A DNA stretch of 64,000 nt from Paenibacillus sp. FSL H8-0332 (GTDB lineage: Bacteria > Bacillota > Bacilli > Paenibacillales > Paenibacillaceae), in NCBI RefSeq assembly GCF_037963835.1, contig NZ_CP150145.1, positions 2,976,001 to 3,040,000 of the forward strand. Reading direction: 5' to 3'. The position numbers and the translations under genes were made by a program. Positions 14,955 through 23,321 of this stretch are shown here, one piece after another (within the stretch, counting starts at the first letter, position 1; the number at the start of each line of letters is the position of its first letter). Below the pieces are notes generated by a model that did no database searches, was not told the origin of the DNA, and saw only the letters and a program-made list of their open reading frames with translations.

Positions 14955-15995
14955 TTGAGGCAGTATAAACGCCGGGTAGGCCTCCGCGCTTCAGCCTATT
15001 TATTTTCATTCGTGGTCATTCTCTATGTTGTGGTCTTTATGAACACGCCTTACATTGTATATCAGCCGGGAAGCGCCTCCGAGGTGGCACCGATGATCAG
15101 GGTTGAGAATGCCGATCCCCAGGAGCAGGGGACCTTCATGATGACCACGGTCTCTGCAAGCTATGCGAATGTGGCTCTTCTAATCGCTTCTGTGTTCAAC
15201 TCTAATGCCGAGGTAGTATTGAAAGAGACCCGCCTGCAAGATAAGACGGAACAGGAATATGCGGCGGAGCAGGTATTCTATATGAATAGTTCCCAGTCTT
15301 ATGCCGTGCAGGCAGCTTATCATGCTGCGGGTGTACCCTATGCGGATGTCGTGGATTATCTGTATGTGTTCTCCGTACCTGAGGCTGCGAATCAGGACCG
15401 GTTCAAGCCGGGGGATAAAATCATCAGTGTAGGCGGGCAAAAGGCAGCCGATCCAGCCGCGCTGTCTAAATTGCTGTCCGTTCACCAAATTGGAGATACC
15501 GTGGAGGTATTACTTCAGCGTGACGGCAAAGAGATCAAGGAGCAGGTCAAGCTGGTGGGAGTAAAAGATAAAGATGCTGCGGCTGCCCGGCCGGGCTTCG
15601 GAGTTGTTATTGGTGCGGTTCAAAAGGTGGAGCCCAAGGAGGAAGGTAAAGCCGTCAGTTTCGTGGATACTAACGTGGGCGGACCCTCTGCCGGACTGAT
15701 GTTCACCATGGAAATCTACAACCGGCTTACGCCGGGCGATCTCACCAAGGGCCGGAAGGTAGCCGGCACGGGTACGATAGATGCGGAGGGGAACGTGGGG
15801 CCAATCGGCGGTGTGAAGCATAAGATTGTAGCGGCCGACCGTAAGGGTGCGGAGATCTTCTTTGTTCCGCTCAAGAATTATGACGAGGCCAAGGCCAAAG
15901 CGGAACAAATCGGTACAAAGATGAAACTGATTCCTGTCTCAACGCTACCCGATGCCCTGAAATACATGGAGGAGCTGCCGGTCTTCAGATCCTGA
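14955..15995 (+). CDS. ylbL: Membrane PDZ / Lon-like serine protease YlbL
   Basis: A membrane-anchored protease of the SepM/YlbL family. A transmembrane segment near the N terminus (YLFSFVVILYVVVFM) is followed by a substrate-binding region, a PDZ domain (about residues 145-200) and a C-terminal Lon (S16) domain. The catalytic Ser is in GGPSAGLMF and the catalytic Lys in GGVKHKIVAA. TTG 14955 follows GAAGGGGAAG and gives 346 residues, near the usual family length; ATG 14928 and GTG 14916 are in-frame alternatives without sites. In B. subtilis YlbL acts with LonA on the SOS cell-division inhibitor YneA. Its 3' end overlaps convergent tmcAL by 11 bp. Confidence 0.92.
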   Translation: MRQYKRRVGLRASAYLFSFVVILYVVVFMNTPYIVYQPGSASEVAPMIRVENADPQEQGTFMMTTVSASYANVALLIASVFNSNAEVVLKETRLQDKTEQEYAAEQVFYMNSSQSYAVQAAYHAAGVPYADVVDYLYVFSVPEAANQDRFKPGDKIISVGGQKAADPAALSKLLSVHQIGDTVEVLLQRDGKEIKEQVKLVGVKDKDAAAARPGFGVVIGAVQKVEPKEEGKAVSFVDTNVGGPSAGLMFTMEIYNRLTPGDLTKGRKVAGTGTIDAEGNVGPIGGVKHKIVAADRKGAEIFFVPLKNYDEAKAKAEQIGTKMKLIPVSTLPDALKYMEELPVFRS

Positions 15996-17265
15996 CCGGC
16001 GGCTCGAGATAATCGCTGTACAGATCGCTGCGCAGCGGGTCGGCATAAGCCCCGGCGAACACAGCCGCCGCCTGGAGGTCCCGCTCCAGCATGGGATGGG
16101 TATAGCGGGCAGGACTTGTAATCACCGGAAGCGCCGCTGTCTGCTTCATCTGCTTCAGCAGCTCCCGGCCGCTCTCGCGGAAGCCGAGAACCCTTATGTA
16201 GCCGGGTCCCCGGGAGAGAACGGAGGGGGACAGCTCTGCTTTGCTGTGGTTCAGCAGGGTGTGGAGCAGGAGACGCTGGAGCCGGGTAAGGGTATACCGT
16301 CTGCTCTTGAGCTCCTGCAGCAGCCCGCTGACGGTGAACTTGTCCAGCTGTGGCAGGCTGCGGAGCAGCCGGTTCTCCAGGCCTTCGTTCATGTCTTGTA
16401 CACTATGCAGCTCCGCAGCGGAGCGCGTGGAGAGCACATGGCGCAACGGCCCCGCGAAGTCTTCGAGCAGCACCGGGCCCCGGCCTGCTGCGCGCTCCCG
16501 CTCCAGGATGGACAGGCTGTACTCCGGCATGTAAGCCGCCGGTGATCCGCCCTCCTGCAACAGCCTGCGTATGGCTGTTGCACTGGCAATGGCCGACCCG
16601 CCCTCCAGCGGGTCGTGGAAGCCCGCGCCGGTGCGCGGCACGGTCAAGGGCTTGATCGCGCTGCCGAGCCGCCTTAGCGCGATCAGGTAGTGCAAGCCGA
16701 GGCTGTTGTTGGGCTGCCGCAGCAGCGCCTCGGCTTCTTCAGGACTCCCGTTCCAACCGGGAGTCCCCTTCCAGGCCGCCGCCGCCGCTGCACTGTAGGC
16801 GGCGGGGAATCCCGCGCCCTCAGAGAGGCGTGCGCGGATCTCCTCCTTAAGCGCGCTGCTCTCTTCGGCCAGGAAGCCGGCCAGAGGCAGCAGCACCCCC
16901 AAAGTGCCTGCTTCGGAGCCGAAGCACAGGCTGTCGACGACGCCGGTCGCCTCCAGCAGGGATACCGCTCCGAAGGCGAACCATTCCGCCGGCTGGACGG
17001 CATACGCCACCGGCAGCTCAATGACCAGGTCGGCGCCCATATGCAGCGCCATCTCGGTGCGGGCGCGCTTGCTGACCGCCGCCGGCTCGCCGCGCTGGGT
17101 GAACGGTCCGCTCATAATGACAACAGAGCGGTCCGCTCCCGATATTCTTTTGGCCTCGGTGAAATGATGGACATGCCCGTTATGTAAAGGGTTATATTCG
17201 GCTATAATACCTACAGTTGCCACAGTTGCTTCACGCCCCATTCTGGAATCTATAATGTATATCAT
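15985..17265 (-). CDS. tmcAL: tRNA(Met) cytidine acetate ligase TmcAL
   Basis: TmcAL (YlbM) uses ATP and acetate to form N4-acetylcytidine at the wobble base of elongator tRNA-Met. The product (up to 426 residues) has the nucleotidyltransferase-like motif GIIAEYNPLHNGHVHH near the N terminus, SVVIMSGPFTQRGEPA, and the conserved RQPNNSLGLHYL segment. ATG 17265 has a distant AGGGGG; ATG 17241 is an in-frame alternative, and the family normally starts a few residues before VGII. The middle of the gene is unusually GC and Ala rich. It lies convergent to ylbL and divergent to yceD, as in relatives. Confidence 0.95.
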   Translation of the reverse strand: MIYIIDSRMGREATVATVGIIAEYNPLHNGHVHHFTEAKRISGADRSVVIMSGPFTQRGEPAAVSKRARTEMALHMGADLVIELPVAYAVQPAEWFAFGAVSLLEATGVVDSLCFGSEAGTLGVLLPLAGFLAEESSALKEEIRARLSEGAGFPAAYSAAAAAAWKGTPGWNGSPEEAEALLRQPNNSLGLHYLIALRRLGSAIKPLTVPRTGAGFHDPLEGGSAIASATAIRRLLQEGGSPAAYMPEYSLSILERERAAGRGPVLLEDFAGPLRHVLSTRSAAELHSVQDMNEGLENRLLRSLPQLDKFTVSGLLQELKSRRYTLTRLQRLLLHTLLNHSKAELSPSVLSRGPGYIRVLGFRESGRELLKQMKQTAALPVITSPARYTHPMLERDLQAAAVFAGAYADPLRSDLYSDYLEPPVRI

Positions 17266-17305
17266 AAATTGTCACGCCCCCTGAAACAATATAAAGGGAA
17301 AGTGG

Positions 17306-17335
17306 TTGACAAAGTCAGGTAATAATAGGTATAAT
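17306..17335 (+). promoter_or_regulatory. Sigma-A promoter for yceD-rpmF
   Basis: TTGACA (17306-17311), an 18-bp spacer and TATAAT (17330-17335): both boxes match consensus exactly. It lies 28 bp before the yceD start and should be strong. Confidence 0.9.
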
Positions 17336-17362
17336 AAATTTTGTTTGTTTGGAGTGATATCA

Positions 17363-17884
17363 ATGAACATTCACTTTCGCAAATTAGCGAATGCCGACGA
17401 GCCTCTGGTCCTCCACGATGTTGTGGATGTCAGTGAGGTTGTCACAGGGCGCAAGGATATACTTGCTGTTGCACCACTCTCAGTAGACCTTAAAGCGCTG
17501 CCCGCGGGAACCGATAGTGTGAACGTGGTGGGAACACTGAGTGGAGAAGTGGACATGTTATGTTCACGTTGTCTCACGGAGGTCAAGAGTAAGCTGAACA
17601 TTCCTTTCGCTGAGACCTTCAAGTGGCTTAAACAGCCAATTCTTCCGGAAGATGATGATGAGAAACTCATTTACATCAAAGATGAGATTGTGGATCTTAT
17701 CCCGTATGTGGAAGAAAATTTCGTACTGCACTTACCGGATTCGGTATTGTGCAAGGCAGACTGTCTTGGTCTTTGTCAGAAATGCGGACAGAACTTGAAC
17801 GAAGGCACCTGCAGTTGCGACAACACAGTGATCGATCCAAGACTCGCTGCGTTGAAAGGATTCTTTACCAAGCAAGATGACTAA
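17363..17884 (+). CDS. YceD family (DUF177) protein
   Basis: The 173-residue protein belongs to the YceD/DUF177 family, linked to accumulation of 23S rRNA and always near rpmF. The first cysteine pair is in MLCSRCLTEV (about residue 72) and the C-terminal cysteine cluster is CKADCLGLCQKCGQNLN...CSC, which probably binds a metal. ATG 17363 has GGAGTG at close spacing; the longer ORF from 17306 begins inside the promoter. It is the first gene of a two-gene operon with rpmF and matches ylbN of B. subtilis in position. Confidence 0.92.
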   Translation: MNIHFRKLANADEPLVLHDVVDVSEVVTGRKDILAVAPLSVDLKALPAGTDSVNVVGTLSGEVDMLCSRCLTEVKSKLNIPFAETFKWLKQPILPEDDDEKLIYIKDEIVDLIPYVEENFVLHLPDSVLCKADCLGLCQKCGQNLNEGTCSCDNTVIDPRLAALKGFFTKQDD

Positions 17885-17892
17885 GCACAAAT

Positions 17893-17908
17893 CCCAAGTC
17901 CACTTGGG
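17893..17908 (+). repeat. Perfect hairpin between yceD and rpmF
   Basis: CCCAAGTCCACTTGGG can form a 7-bp stem. It lies 9 bp after the yceD stop and 28 bp before rpmF and has no T run. It could be a processing or stability element that raises rpmF expression relative to yceD. Confidence 0.55.
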
Positions 17909-17935
17909 TTACACACAATCAGGAGGTGTCTAACA

Positions 17936-18109
17936 ATGGCAGTACCACAACGCAGAACGTCCAAGACTCGCCGTGACAAGCGTCGTACTCACTTTAAACT
18001 GGTAGTTCCAGGTATGGTGAAATGCGAACAATGCGGAGAGCTGAAGCTTTCCCACCACGTATGTAAAGTTTGCGGAACATACAAAGCAAGAGAAATCATC
18101 AAACAATAG
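17936..18109 (+). CDS. rpmF: 50S ribosomal protein L32
   Basis: A 57-residue protein starting [19 protein letters not shown], the L32 signature. It has a zinc-binding set of four cysteines in [18 protein letters not shown], so this is the zinc (C+) form. AGGAGGTG precedes the ATG. It is the second gene of the yceD operon and is followed by a terminator. Confidence 0.98.
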   Translation: MAVPQRRTSKTRRDKRRTHFKLVVPGMVKCEQCGELKLSHHVCKVCGTYKAREIIKQ

Positions 18110-18123
18110 TTTGCACATAAGAG

Positions 18124-18157
18124 TAGCACTTCATCTGCCGGTGGAGTGCTATTTTTA
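18124..18157 (+). terminator. Intrinsic terminator after rpmF
   Basis: TAGCACT (18124-18130) pairs with AGTGCTA (18145-18151) and is followed by a T-rich run. Confidence 0.8.
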
Positions 18158-18266
18158 TGGGGAAAATGAAGCTGGGGACGGAGCGGCCAAGCCTTGCAAA
18201 GCACGGGTTTCAGGCGCTTTTCAAGCCAAAGCTTTATTTTTGATGCGGCATGCTATATACTACATA

Positions 18267-18283
18267 TTAGTACCTGGTTCTAA
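18267..18283 (+). promoter_or_regulatory. FapR operator (FapO)
   Basis: TTAGTACCTGGTTCTAA matches the FapR consensus (TTAGTACCTGNTANTAA type) almost fully. It lies just downstream of a TATACT -10 box (18256-18261), about 100 bp before fapR. FapR bound here would block the fapR-plsX-fab operon until malonyl-CoA releases it. This makes the operon autoregulated, as in B. subtilis. Confidence 0.88.
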
Positions 18284-18383
18284 ATGGTAAGGAATAATAG
18301 AGAATCGTAACTACAGCGGCCACTCTTACGGGCCGGATGCTGCACATCAGGACTGTGCCGGGAGGTGAGCCGCTATCGAGCGG

Positions 18384-18980
18384 ATGTCCAAGAAAGAACG
18401 CCAGCAGCAGCTGCTGGCTATAATTGAAGGGAACCCGTTTGTAACAGACCGGGAGTTGACCCGCCAGCTGAAGGTTAGTATCCAGACGATCCGGCTGGAC
18501 CGGCTGGAACTGGGGATTCCGGAGCTGCGTGAGCGGATGAAGCAAATGGCGGAGCATTCCTATGATCAGGTGCGTTCCCTGCCAGCCGATGAAGTGGTCG
18601 GTGATATTGTGGATCTGCAGCTGGACCGGAGCGGGATCTCGATCTTCGAGATCCGGGATGAGCATGTGTTCTCCCGCAACGGGATTGCCCGGGGCCACTA
18701 CGTCTTCGGTCAGGCGAATTCGCTGGCAGTAGCCATTATAAATGATGAGATTGCCTTAACGGCTTCGGCTGATATCCGGTTTGTGCGCATGGTCAGGCTG
18801 GGCGAGAAATGCATTGCCAAGGCGCAGGTGCGGTCACTTGCGGGCCGGAACGGCAAAGCTGAAGTAGATGTGTTTACATATGTCGGGGAAGAGCTGGTAT
18901 TTCAAGGCCATTTTATAGTGTATCGTTCAGCAACTGAAGAGTACAGCGAAGGGGGAAACCGGAGTGCGGATCGCCATTGA
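18384..18980 (+). CDS. fapR: Fatty acid biosynthesis repressor FapR
   Basis: FapR represses lipid synthesis genes and is released by malonyl-CoA. The 198-residue product has an N-terminal helix-turn-helix (FVTDRELTRQLKVSIQTIRLDRLELGIPELRER), a linker helix, and a C-terminal hotdog domain (HVFSRNGIARGHYVFGQANSLAVA, then LTASADIRFVRMV). ATG 18384 is the first canonical start after an in-frame stop, but the only good ribosome site (GGGAGGTG) is 16 or more bases upstream; an in-frame ATC at 18375 has normal spacing. The 3' end overlaps plsX by 17 bp. Confidence 0.95.
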   Translation: MSKKERQQQLLAIIEGNPFVTDRELTRQLKVSIQTIRLDRLELGIPELRERMKQMAEHSYDQVRSLPADEVVGDIVDLQLDRSGISIFEIRDEHVFSRNGIARGHYVFGQANSLAVAIINDEIALTASADIRFVRMVRLGEKCIAKAQVRSLAGRNGKAEVDVFTYVGEELVFQGHFIVYRSATEEYSEGGNRSADRH

Positions 18981-19953
18981 TGCCATGGGCGGGGACAATG
19001 CTCCTGAATGTAATGTGGAAGGCGCGCTGGCAGCGGCTGCGGAGTGGAGTGATATAGAGATCGTGCTGGTCGGCGATGAAGCGCGGCTTGGGCCGCTGCT
19101 GAAGACTAAGCCCTCCAACGTTACCGTACGTCATGCGGGGGATGTGATCGGTTCGGATGAAGAGCCGGTGAAGGCGGTCCGCCGCAAAAAGGACTCATCC
19201 ATGGTCGTAGCCGGACGGATGGTCCGCGAGGGTGAGGCTGATGCCATGATCTCCTCCGGGAATACCGGAGCGCTGATGACTACAGGACTTCTCGTAGTCG
19301 GAAGAATGGAAGGGATCGAACGGCCGGCACTGGCTCCGATGATTCCGACGCTGGATGATGTCGGTGTACTGGCCCTGGATCTTGGCGCCAATATGGATGC
19401 CAAGCCGCAGCATCTGGCACAGTATGCCTTGATCGGCAGCATATATCGCAACAAAGTGCACGGTATTGCGAAGCCCCGGGTAGGCCTGCTGAACGTCGGG
19501 GCTGAGCCGGGCAAGGGAAATGAATTGACCAAGGAAGCCTATCCGCTCCTGGAGGCGCTGCAGGGTATTCATTTTGTCGGCAATGTGGAAGCGCGCGATG
19601 TGCTCACCGGAAGCTGCGATGTGCTGGTCTGTGACGGCTTCGCCGGTAATATACTTCTGAAGACGCTGGAAGGAACGGCTGGCGCGATGTTCTCCCTGCT
19701 GAAGGAGCAGTTCAGCAAATCGCTTAAGACGAAGCTGGGGGCGGCCATCCTGATGCCGGAGCTTAGAAGCCTGAAGGGCAAGATGGATTATAAGGAGCAC
19801 GGCGGAGCACCGCTGCTCGGTCTTAGCGGCCTGGTAGTGAAAGGGCATGGTTCGTCCGACGGCAATGCGGTGAAGAATGCGGTAAGACAGGCACGGATTG
19901 CACTGAAGGCTGATCTGGTGCCCAGTATATCGAAGGAAATTAGCGGGAAGTGA
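18964..19953 (+). CDS. plsX: Phosphate acyltransferase PlsX
   Basis: PlsX converts acyl-ACP and phosphate to acyl-phosphate, the donor used by PlsY to begin phospholipid synthesis. The 329-residue protein begins RIAIDAMGGDNAPECNVEG, a family hallmark, and carries MISSGNTGALMTTGLL and the CDGFAGNILLKTLEG segment. The GTG start at 18964 lies inside the fapR 3' end with GGGGGAAA before it, indicating coupling. It is peripheral to the membrane in relatives. Confidence 0.97.
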   Translation: MRIAIDAMGGDNAPECNVEGALAAAAEWSDIEIVLVGDEARLGPLLKTKPSNVTVRHAGDVIGSDEEPVKAVRRKKDSSMVVAGRMVREGEADAMISSGNTGALMTTGLLVVGRMEGIERPALAPMIPTLDDVGVLALDLGANMDAKPQHLAQYALIGSIYRNKVHGIAKPRVGLLNVGAEPGKGNELTKEAYPLLEALQGIHFVGNVEARDVLTGSCDVLVCDGFAGNILLKTLEGTAGAMFSLLKEQFSKSLKTKLGAAILMPELRSLKGKMDYKEHGGAPLLGLSGLVVKGHGSSDGNAVKNAVRQARIALKADLVPSISKEISGK

Positions 19954-20951
19954 GTGAAGACATGAGACAATTACGTCCGGTAGGAATTATTGGGACTGGG
20001 AAATATGTACCTGAGAGAATATTAACCAACAGCGATCTGGAGAAGATCGTCGAAACGAACGATGAATGGATTGTCAGCCGCACGGGAATCCGGGAACGGC
20101 ATATTGCGGCCCCGGAACAGGCCACCTCTGATCTGGCCTATGAAGCGGCCCTGAAGGCGCTGGAATCCGCAGGCATGAAGGCTGAGGAGCTCGATCTGAT
20201 CATTGTAGCTACGGTTACACCTGACAGTGCTTTCCCGTCCACGGCCTGCATTCTTCAGGACAAGCTGGGAGCCAAGAACGCAGCCGCTTTTGACCTGTCG
20301 GCCGCCTGCTCCGGCTTCGTCTACAGCCTGGCTACGGCAACGGGCTTTATCCAGAATGGAATGTATAACAATGCGCTGGTGATCGGCGCGGATACGTTGT
20401 CGCGTATTACAGACTATACAGACCGCAATACCTGTGTGCTGTTCGGTGACGGTGCCGGTGCGGTAATCGTCGGCGAGGTTCCGGAAGGACGCGGCTTCCA
20501 GTCCTTTGATCTGGGGGCGGAAGGCTCTGGCGGCAGCTTGCTTAATCTTGAAGCGGGCGGCTCGCGTCTGCCGGCTTCCCAGCAGACCGTAGAAGACAAG
20601 AAACACTTCATTTATATGAATGGCCGTGAGGTCTTCAAGTTCGCGGTACGCGTCATGGGATCGGCCACAGAGCGTGTGCTTACCAAGGCGGGGTTGTCTA
20701 AGGAGAATATCGACTTGTTCGTGCCGCATCAGGCCAACATCCGGATTATTCAATCCGCTATGCAGCGTCTGGATCTGCCGCCGGAGAAGGTTGTTGTCAA
20801 CGTTGATAAATACGCGAATACCTCCGCGGCCTCCATTCCGCTGGCTCTTGTAGAAGCAGCCGAGGAAGGCCGGATGAAGGCAGGCGACGCTGTGCTTATG
20901 GTCGGCTTCGGCGGCGGACTTACCTGGGGCGCTTCTGTGCTGATCTGGTAA
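19950..20951 (+). CDS. fabH: Beta-ketoacyl-ACP synthase III
   Basis: FabH condenses acyl-CoA with malonyl-ACP to start fatty acid synthesis. In Bacillales it prefers branched primers, giving iso and anteiso acids. The Cys-His-Asn triad is in place: AACSGF (C120), PHQANI (H260) and KYANTSAAS (N290), numbered from GTG 19950. That GTG overlaps the plsX stop; ATG 19962 gives a more usual N terminus (MRQLRPVGIIGTG) and may be the true start. Placement of fabH between plsX and fabD differs from B. subtilis. Confidence 0.96.
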   Translation: MSEDMRQLRPVGIIGTGKYVPERILTNSDLEKIVETNDEWIVSRTGIRERHIAAPEQATSDLAYEAALKALESAGMKAEELDLIIVATVTPDSAFPSTACILQDKLGAKNAAAFDLSAACSGFVYSLATATGFIQNGMYNNALVIGADTLSRITDYTDRNTCVLFGDGAGAVIVGEVPEGRGFQSFDLGAEGSGGSLLNLEAGGSRLPASQQTVEDKKHFIYMNGREVFKFAVRVMGSATERVLTKAGLSKENIDLFVPHQANIRIIQSAMQRLDLPPEKVVVNVDKYANTSAASIPLALVEAAEEGRMKAGDAVLMVGFGGGLTWGASVLIW

Positions 20952-21000
20952 GAATCGGGGCATTACTAAATAAATAACAGGAATCCATAATAGATACGAT

Positions 21001-21038
21001 GCAGCTCAGCTTCGGCGTCAAGTACGCGGCGGAGCTGC
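21001..21038 (+). repeat. Inverted repeat between fabH and fabD
   Basis: GCAGCTC (21001-21007) pairs with GAGCTGC (21032-21038) around a GC-rich loop. There is no T run. It fills part of the 114-bp gap inside the fab operon and could be a processing or attenuation site. Confidence 0.4.
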
Positions 21039-21065
21039 AGCTAACGGGAAGGAGCTGTATACCTC

Positions 21066-21989
21066 ATGAGCAAAATCGCATTTGTCTTTCCCGGTCAGGG
21101 TGCACAGGCAGTTGGTATGGGTAAGGATGTATATGAAGCATTGCCTCAGAGCCGTGCGGTCTTTGAAAAGGGTGACGAGGTGCTTGGATTTCCGCTGAGC
21201 ACGCTTGTGTTTGAAGGGCCGGACAGCGAGCTTAAGCAGACGGTGAACACTCAGCCGGCACTGGTTACAGCCAGTGTGGCTTATCTGGAAGCGCTGAGCG
21301 GCCTTCAGATTGCGCCGGATTATGTGGCAGGCCACAGTCTTGGCGAATATAGTGCTCTTGTGGCAGCCGGTGTGCTGTCCTATGAAGATGCTGTAAGGCT
21401 GGTCCGCCTGCGCGGACAATTCATGGAAGAAGCAGTACCCGGAGGACAGGGGGCCATGGCAGCAGTGCTTGGAGCAGGTCGCGACGCGCTTACGGAATTA
21501 TGCCGCAGTATTACAGCGGCGGGTACTCCGGTTGAACTGGCCAATGTCAATTGTCCTGGACAGATTGTGGTCTCCGGTTCCGTGGCCGGTGTCGGTGAGG
21601 TGGTCCAGCGTGTGAAGGAAGCCGGGGGCAAACGGGCTATTCCGCTGGAGGTTAGCGGGCCGTTCCACTCTTCATTAATGAAGGGTGCGGCTGATCGGCT
21701 GGCTGCCGAGCTGTCGAAGGTAACTTTTAATGCTCCTGCTATGCCGGTAGTGGTCAATGTGACCGCTGCTCCGGTAACAGACCCGGAAGAAATCCGCAAG
21801 CTGCTGGTAGAACAGGTATATTCTCCGGTACTCTGGCAGGATAGCGTGGAATGGCTCATTGGCGCAGGAGTAGATACATTTGTAGAGATTGGCTCCGGCA
21901 GTGTGCTGGCTGGCCTGATCCGCAAGATTGACAGGAATGTCAAGGTTGTGAATATCAACAGTCTGGAGAGTGTACAGGCTGGCTGGTAA
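21066..21989 (+). CDS. fabD: Malonyl-CoA:ACP transacylase
   Basis: FabD moves malonyl from CoA to ACP. The 307-residue protein has the N-terminal FVFPGQGAQAVGMG oxyanion motif, the active-site GHSLGEYSAL (Ser 91), a conserved Arg in RLRGQFM, and GPFHSSLM with the catalytic His. A good site (GGAAGGAG) precedes the ATG. It sits in the plsX-fabH-fabD-fabG-acpP-fabF operon. Confidence 0.97.
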   Translation: MSKIAFVFPGQGAQAVGMGKDVYEALPQSRAVFEKGDEVLGFPLSTLVFEGPDSELKQTVNTQPALVTASVAYLEALSGLQIAPDYVAGHSLGEYSALVAAGVLSYEDAVRLVRLRGQFMEEAVPGGQGAMAAVLGAGRDALTELCRSITAAGTPVELANVNCPGQIVVSGSVAGVGEVVQRVKEAGGKRAIPLEVSGPFHSSLMKGAADRLAAELSKVTFNAPAMPVVVNVTAAPVTDPEEIRKLLVEQVYSPVLWQDSVEWLIGAGVDTFVEIGSGSVLAGLIRKIDRNVKVVNINSLESVQAGW

Positions 21990-22040
21990 GCCGCTTGTCC
22001 TAACCATAGCCGCATGATTATCGAAGGGGGACAACATAGC

Positions 22041-22790
22041 ATGTTTGCAGCACTAAAAGGTCAGACCGCCCTTGTAACCGGAGGGTCCCGGGGGATCGGC
22101 CGCAGCATTGCCTTGGCACTCGCTGCACATGGCGTGAAGGTGGCCGTGAACTATTCCGGCAGCCTTCAGGCTGCCGAAGAGACCGTAGCCCGGATTCAAG
22201 AGCTGGGCTCGGAAGGAATCGCTCTGCAGGGGAATGTCGGCCGCAGCAGTGACGCCGAAAACCTGGTCAAAGAGGTTATCCAGGCCTGGGGAAAAATCGA
22301 TATTCTGGTGAACAATGCGGGCATTACCCGGGACAATCTGATCATGCGTATGAAAGAGGAAGAATTCGATCAGGTCATCGAGACGAATCTGAAGGGCGTA
22401 TTCAACTGCCTGAAGGCAGTGACCCGCCCGATGATGAAGCAGCGTTATGGCCGGATCATCAATATTTCCTCGGTCGTTGGCGTGACGGGGAATCCCGGAC
22501 AGGTGAACTATACTGCCGCCAAGGCGGGTGTAATCGGAATGACGAAGTCTGCGGCCCGCGAGCTGTCGGCGCGTGGAATTACCGTGAACTGCATCGCGCC
22601 GGGCTTTATTGATACCGACATGACCCGCGAGTTGTCCGATGAGGTTCGCAGCGAGCTGATCAAGGGGATTCCCTTGGGAGAGCTTGGGCGGGCGGAGGAC
22701 ATTGCGAATGCGGCGGTATTCCTGGCTTCGGAAGGGGCAGCCTACATGACAGGCCAGACGCTTCATGTGGATGGCGGAATGTACATGTAA
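22041..22790 (+). CDS. fabG: 3-oxoacyl-ACP reductase
   Basis: FabG reduces 3-oxoacyl-ACP with NADPH. The 249-residue SDR has the cofactor motif [22 protein letters not shown], and the Ser-Tyr-Lys catalytic set in [22 protein letters not shown]. The C terminus [10 protein letters not shown] is typical. ATG 22041 follows GAAGGGGGA; the extended ORF from 22014 has no site. Confidence 0.97.
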   Translation: MFAALKGQTALVTGGSRGIGRSIALALAAHGVKVAVNYSGSLQAAEETVARIQELGSEGIALQGNVGRSSDAENLVKEVIQAWGKIDILVNNAGITRDNLIMRMKEEEFDQVIETNLKGVFNCLKAVTRPMMKQRYGRIINISSVVGVTGNPGQVNYTAAKAGVIGMTKSAARELSARGITVNCIAPGFIDTDMTRELSDEVRSELIKGIPLGELGRAEDIANAAVFLASEGAAYMTGQTLHVDGGMYM

Positions 22791-22912
22791 GGCTTCGCAG
22801 GCTAAAATCATTACGGGGGAAGATGGACAGAGGCGGCCAGGGCAGCGTTTTTTATGCTCTATGGTATTTTGACTTCATATCTCGTATAATACCAAAAGAG
22901 GAGGTGAACCGG

Positions 22913-23146
22913 ATGTCCGATGTATTAGAGCGTGTAACACGCATTGTCATCGACCGCTTAGGTGCCGATGAAGCAGAGGTAACATTAGAAGCGTCTTTCA
23001 AAGATGATTTAGGTGCTGATTCTCTTGATGTAGTAGAATTGGTAATGGAATTGGAAGATGAATTTGATATGGAAATCTCTGATGAAGATGCAGAGAGAAT
23101 TACGACCGTGGGTGAAGTTGTGAAGTACATACAATCTCATACCTAG
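22913..23146 (+). CDS. acpP: Acyl carrier protein
   Basis: The 77-residue acidic four-helix protein has the phosphopantetheine site [10 protein letters not shown] with Ser 37. AGAGGAGGTG gives a very strong ribosome site, as expected for an abundant protein. A TATAAT box lies at about 22886-22891 in the 122-bp gap before the gene, so acpP may have an extra promoter. A terminator-like hairpin follows. Confidence 0.98.
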   Translation: MSDVLERVTRIVIDRLGADEAEVTLEASFKDDLGADSLDVVELVMELEDEFDMEISDEDAERITTVGEVVKYIQSHT

Positions 23147-23162
23147 AGTCATATGATTGAGG

Positions 23163-23199
23163 GTCCCGTTCCTGCCAGGGCGGGACTTCTCCTCATTTT
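23163..23199 (+). terminator. Terminator-like hairpin after acpP
   Basis: GTCCCG (23163-23168) pairs with CGGGAC (23181-23186), then a T-rich run. It may lower read-through from acpP into fabF. Confidence 0.65.
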
Positions 23200-23321
23200 A
23201 CAGTGATAATAAGAGAACCGCAGATTAACTAATCCTGCGGCGACTGCAGTTTATATAGACATCTGGCGTGTTTCGTTTACAAGTTGTAGAGGTACACAGC
23301 CTACAGACGGGGTGATTATGT

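Noticed and set aside
20022..20963. 313-residue minus-strand ORF over fabH
   Set aside because: Antisense shadow of a certain gene with no motif.
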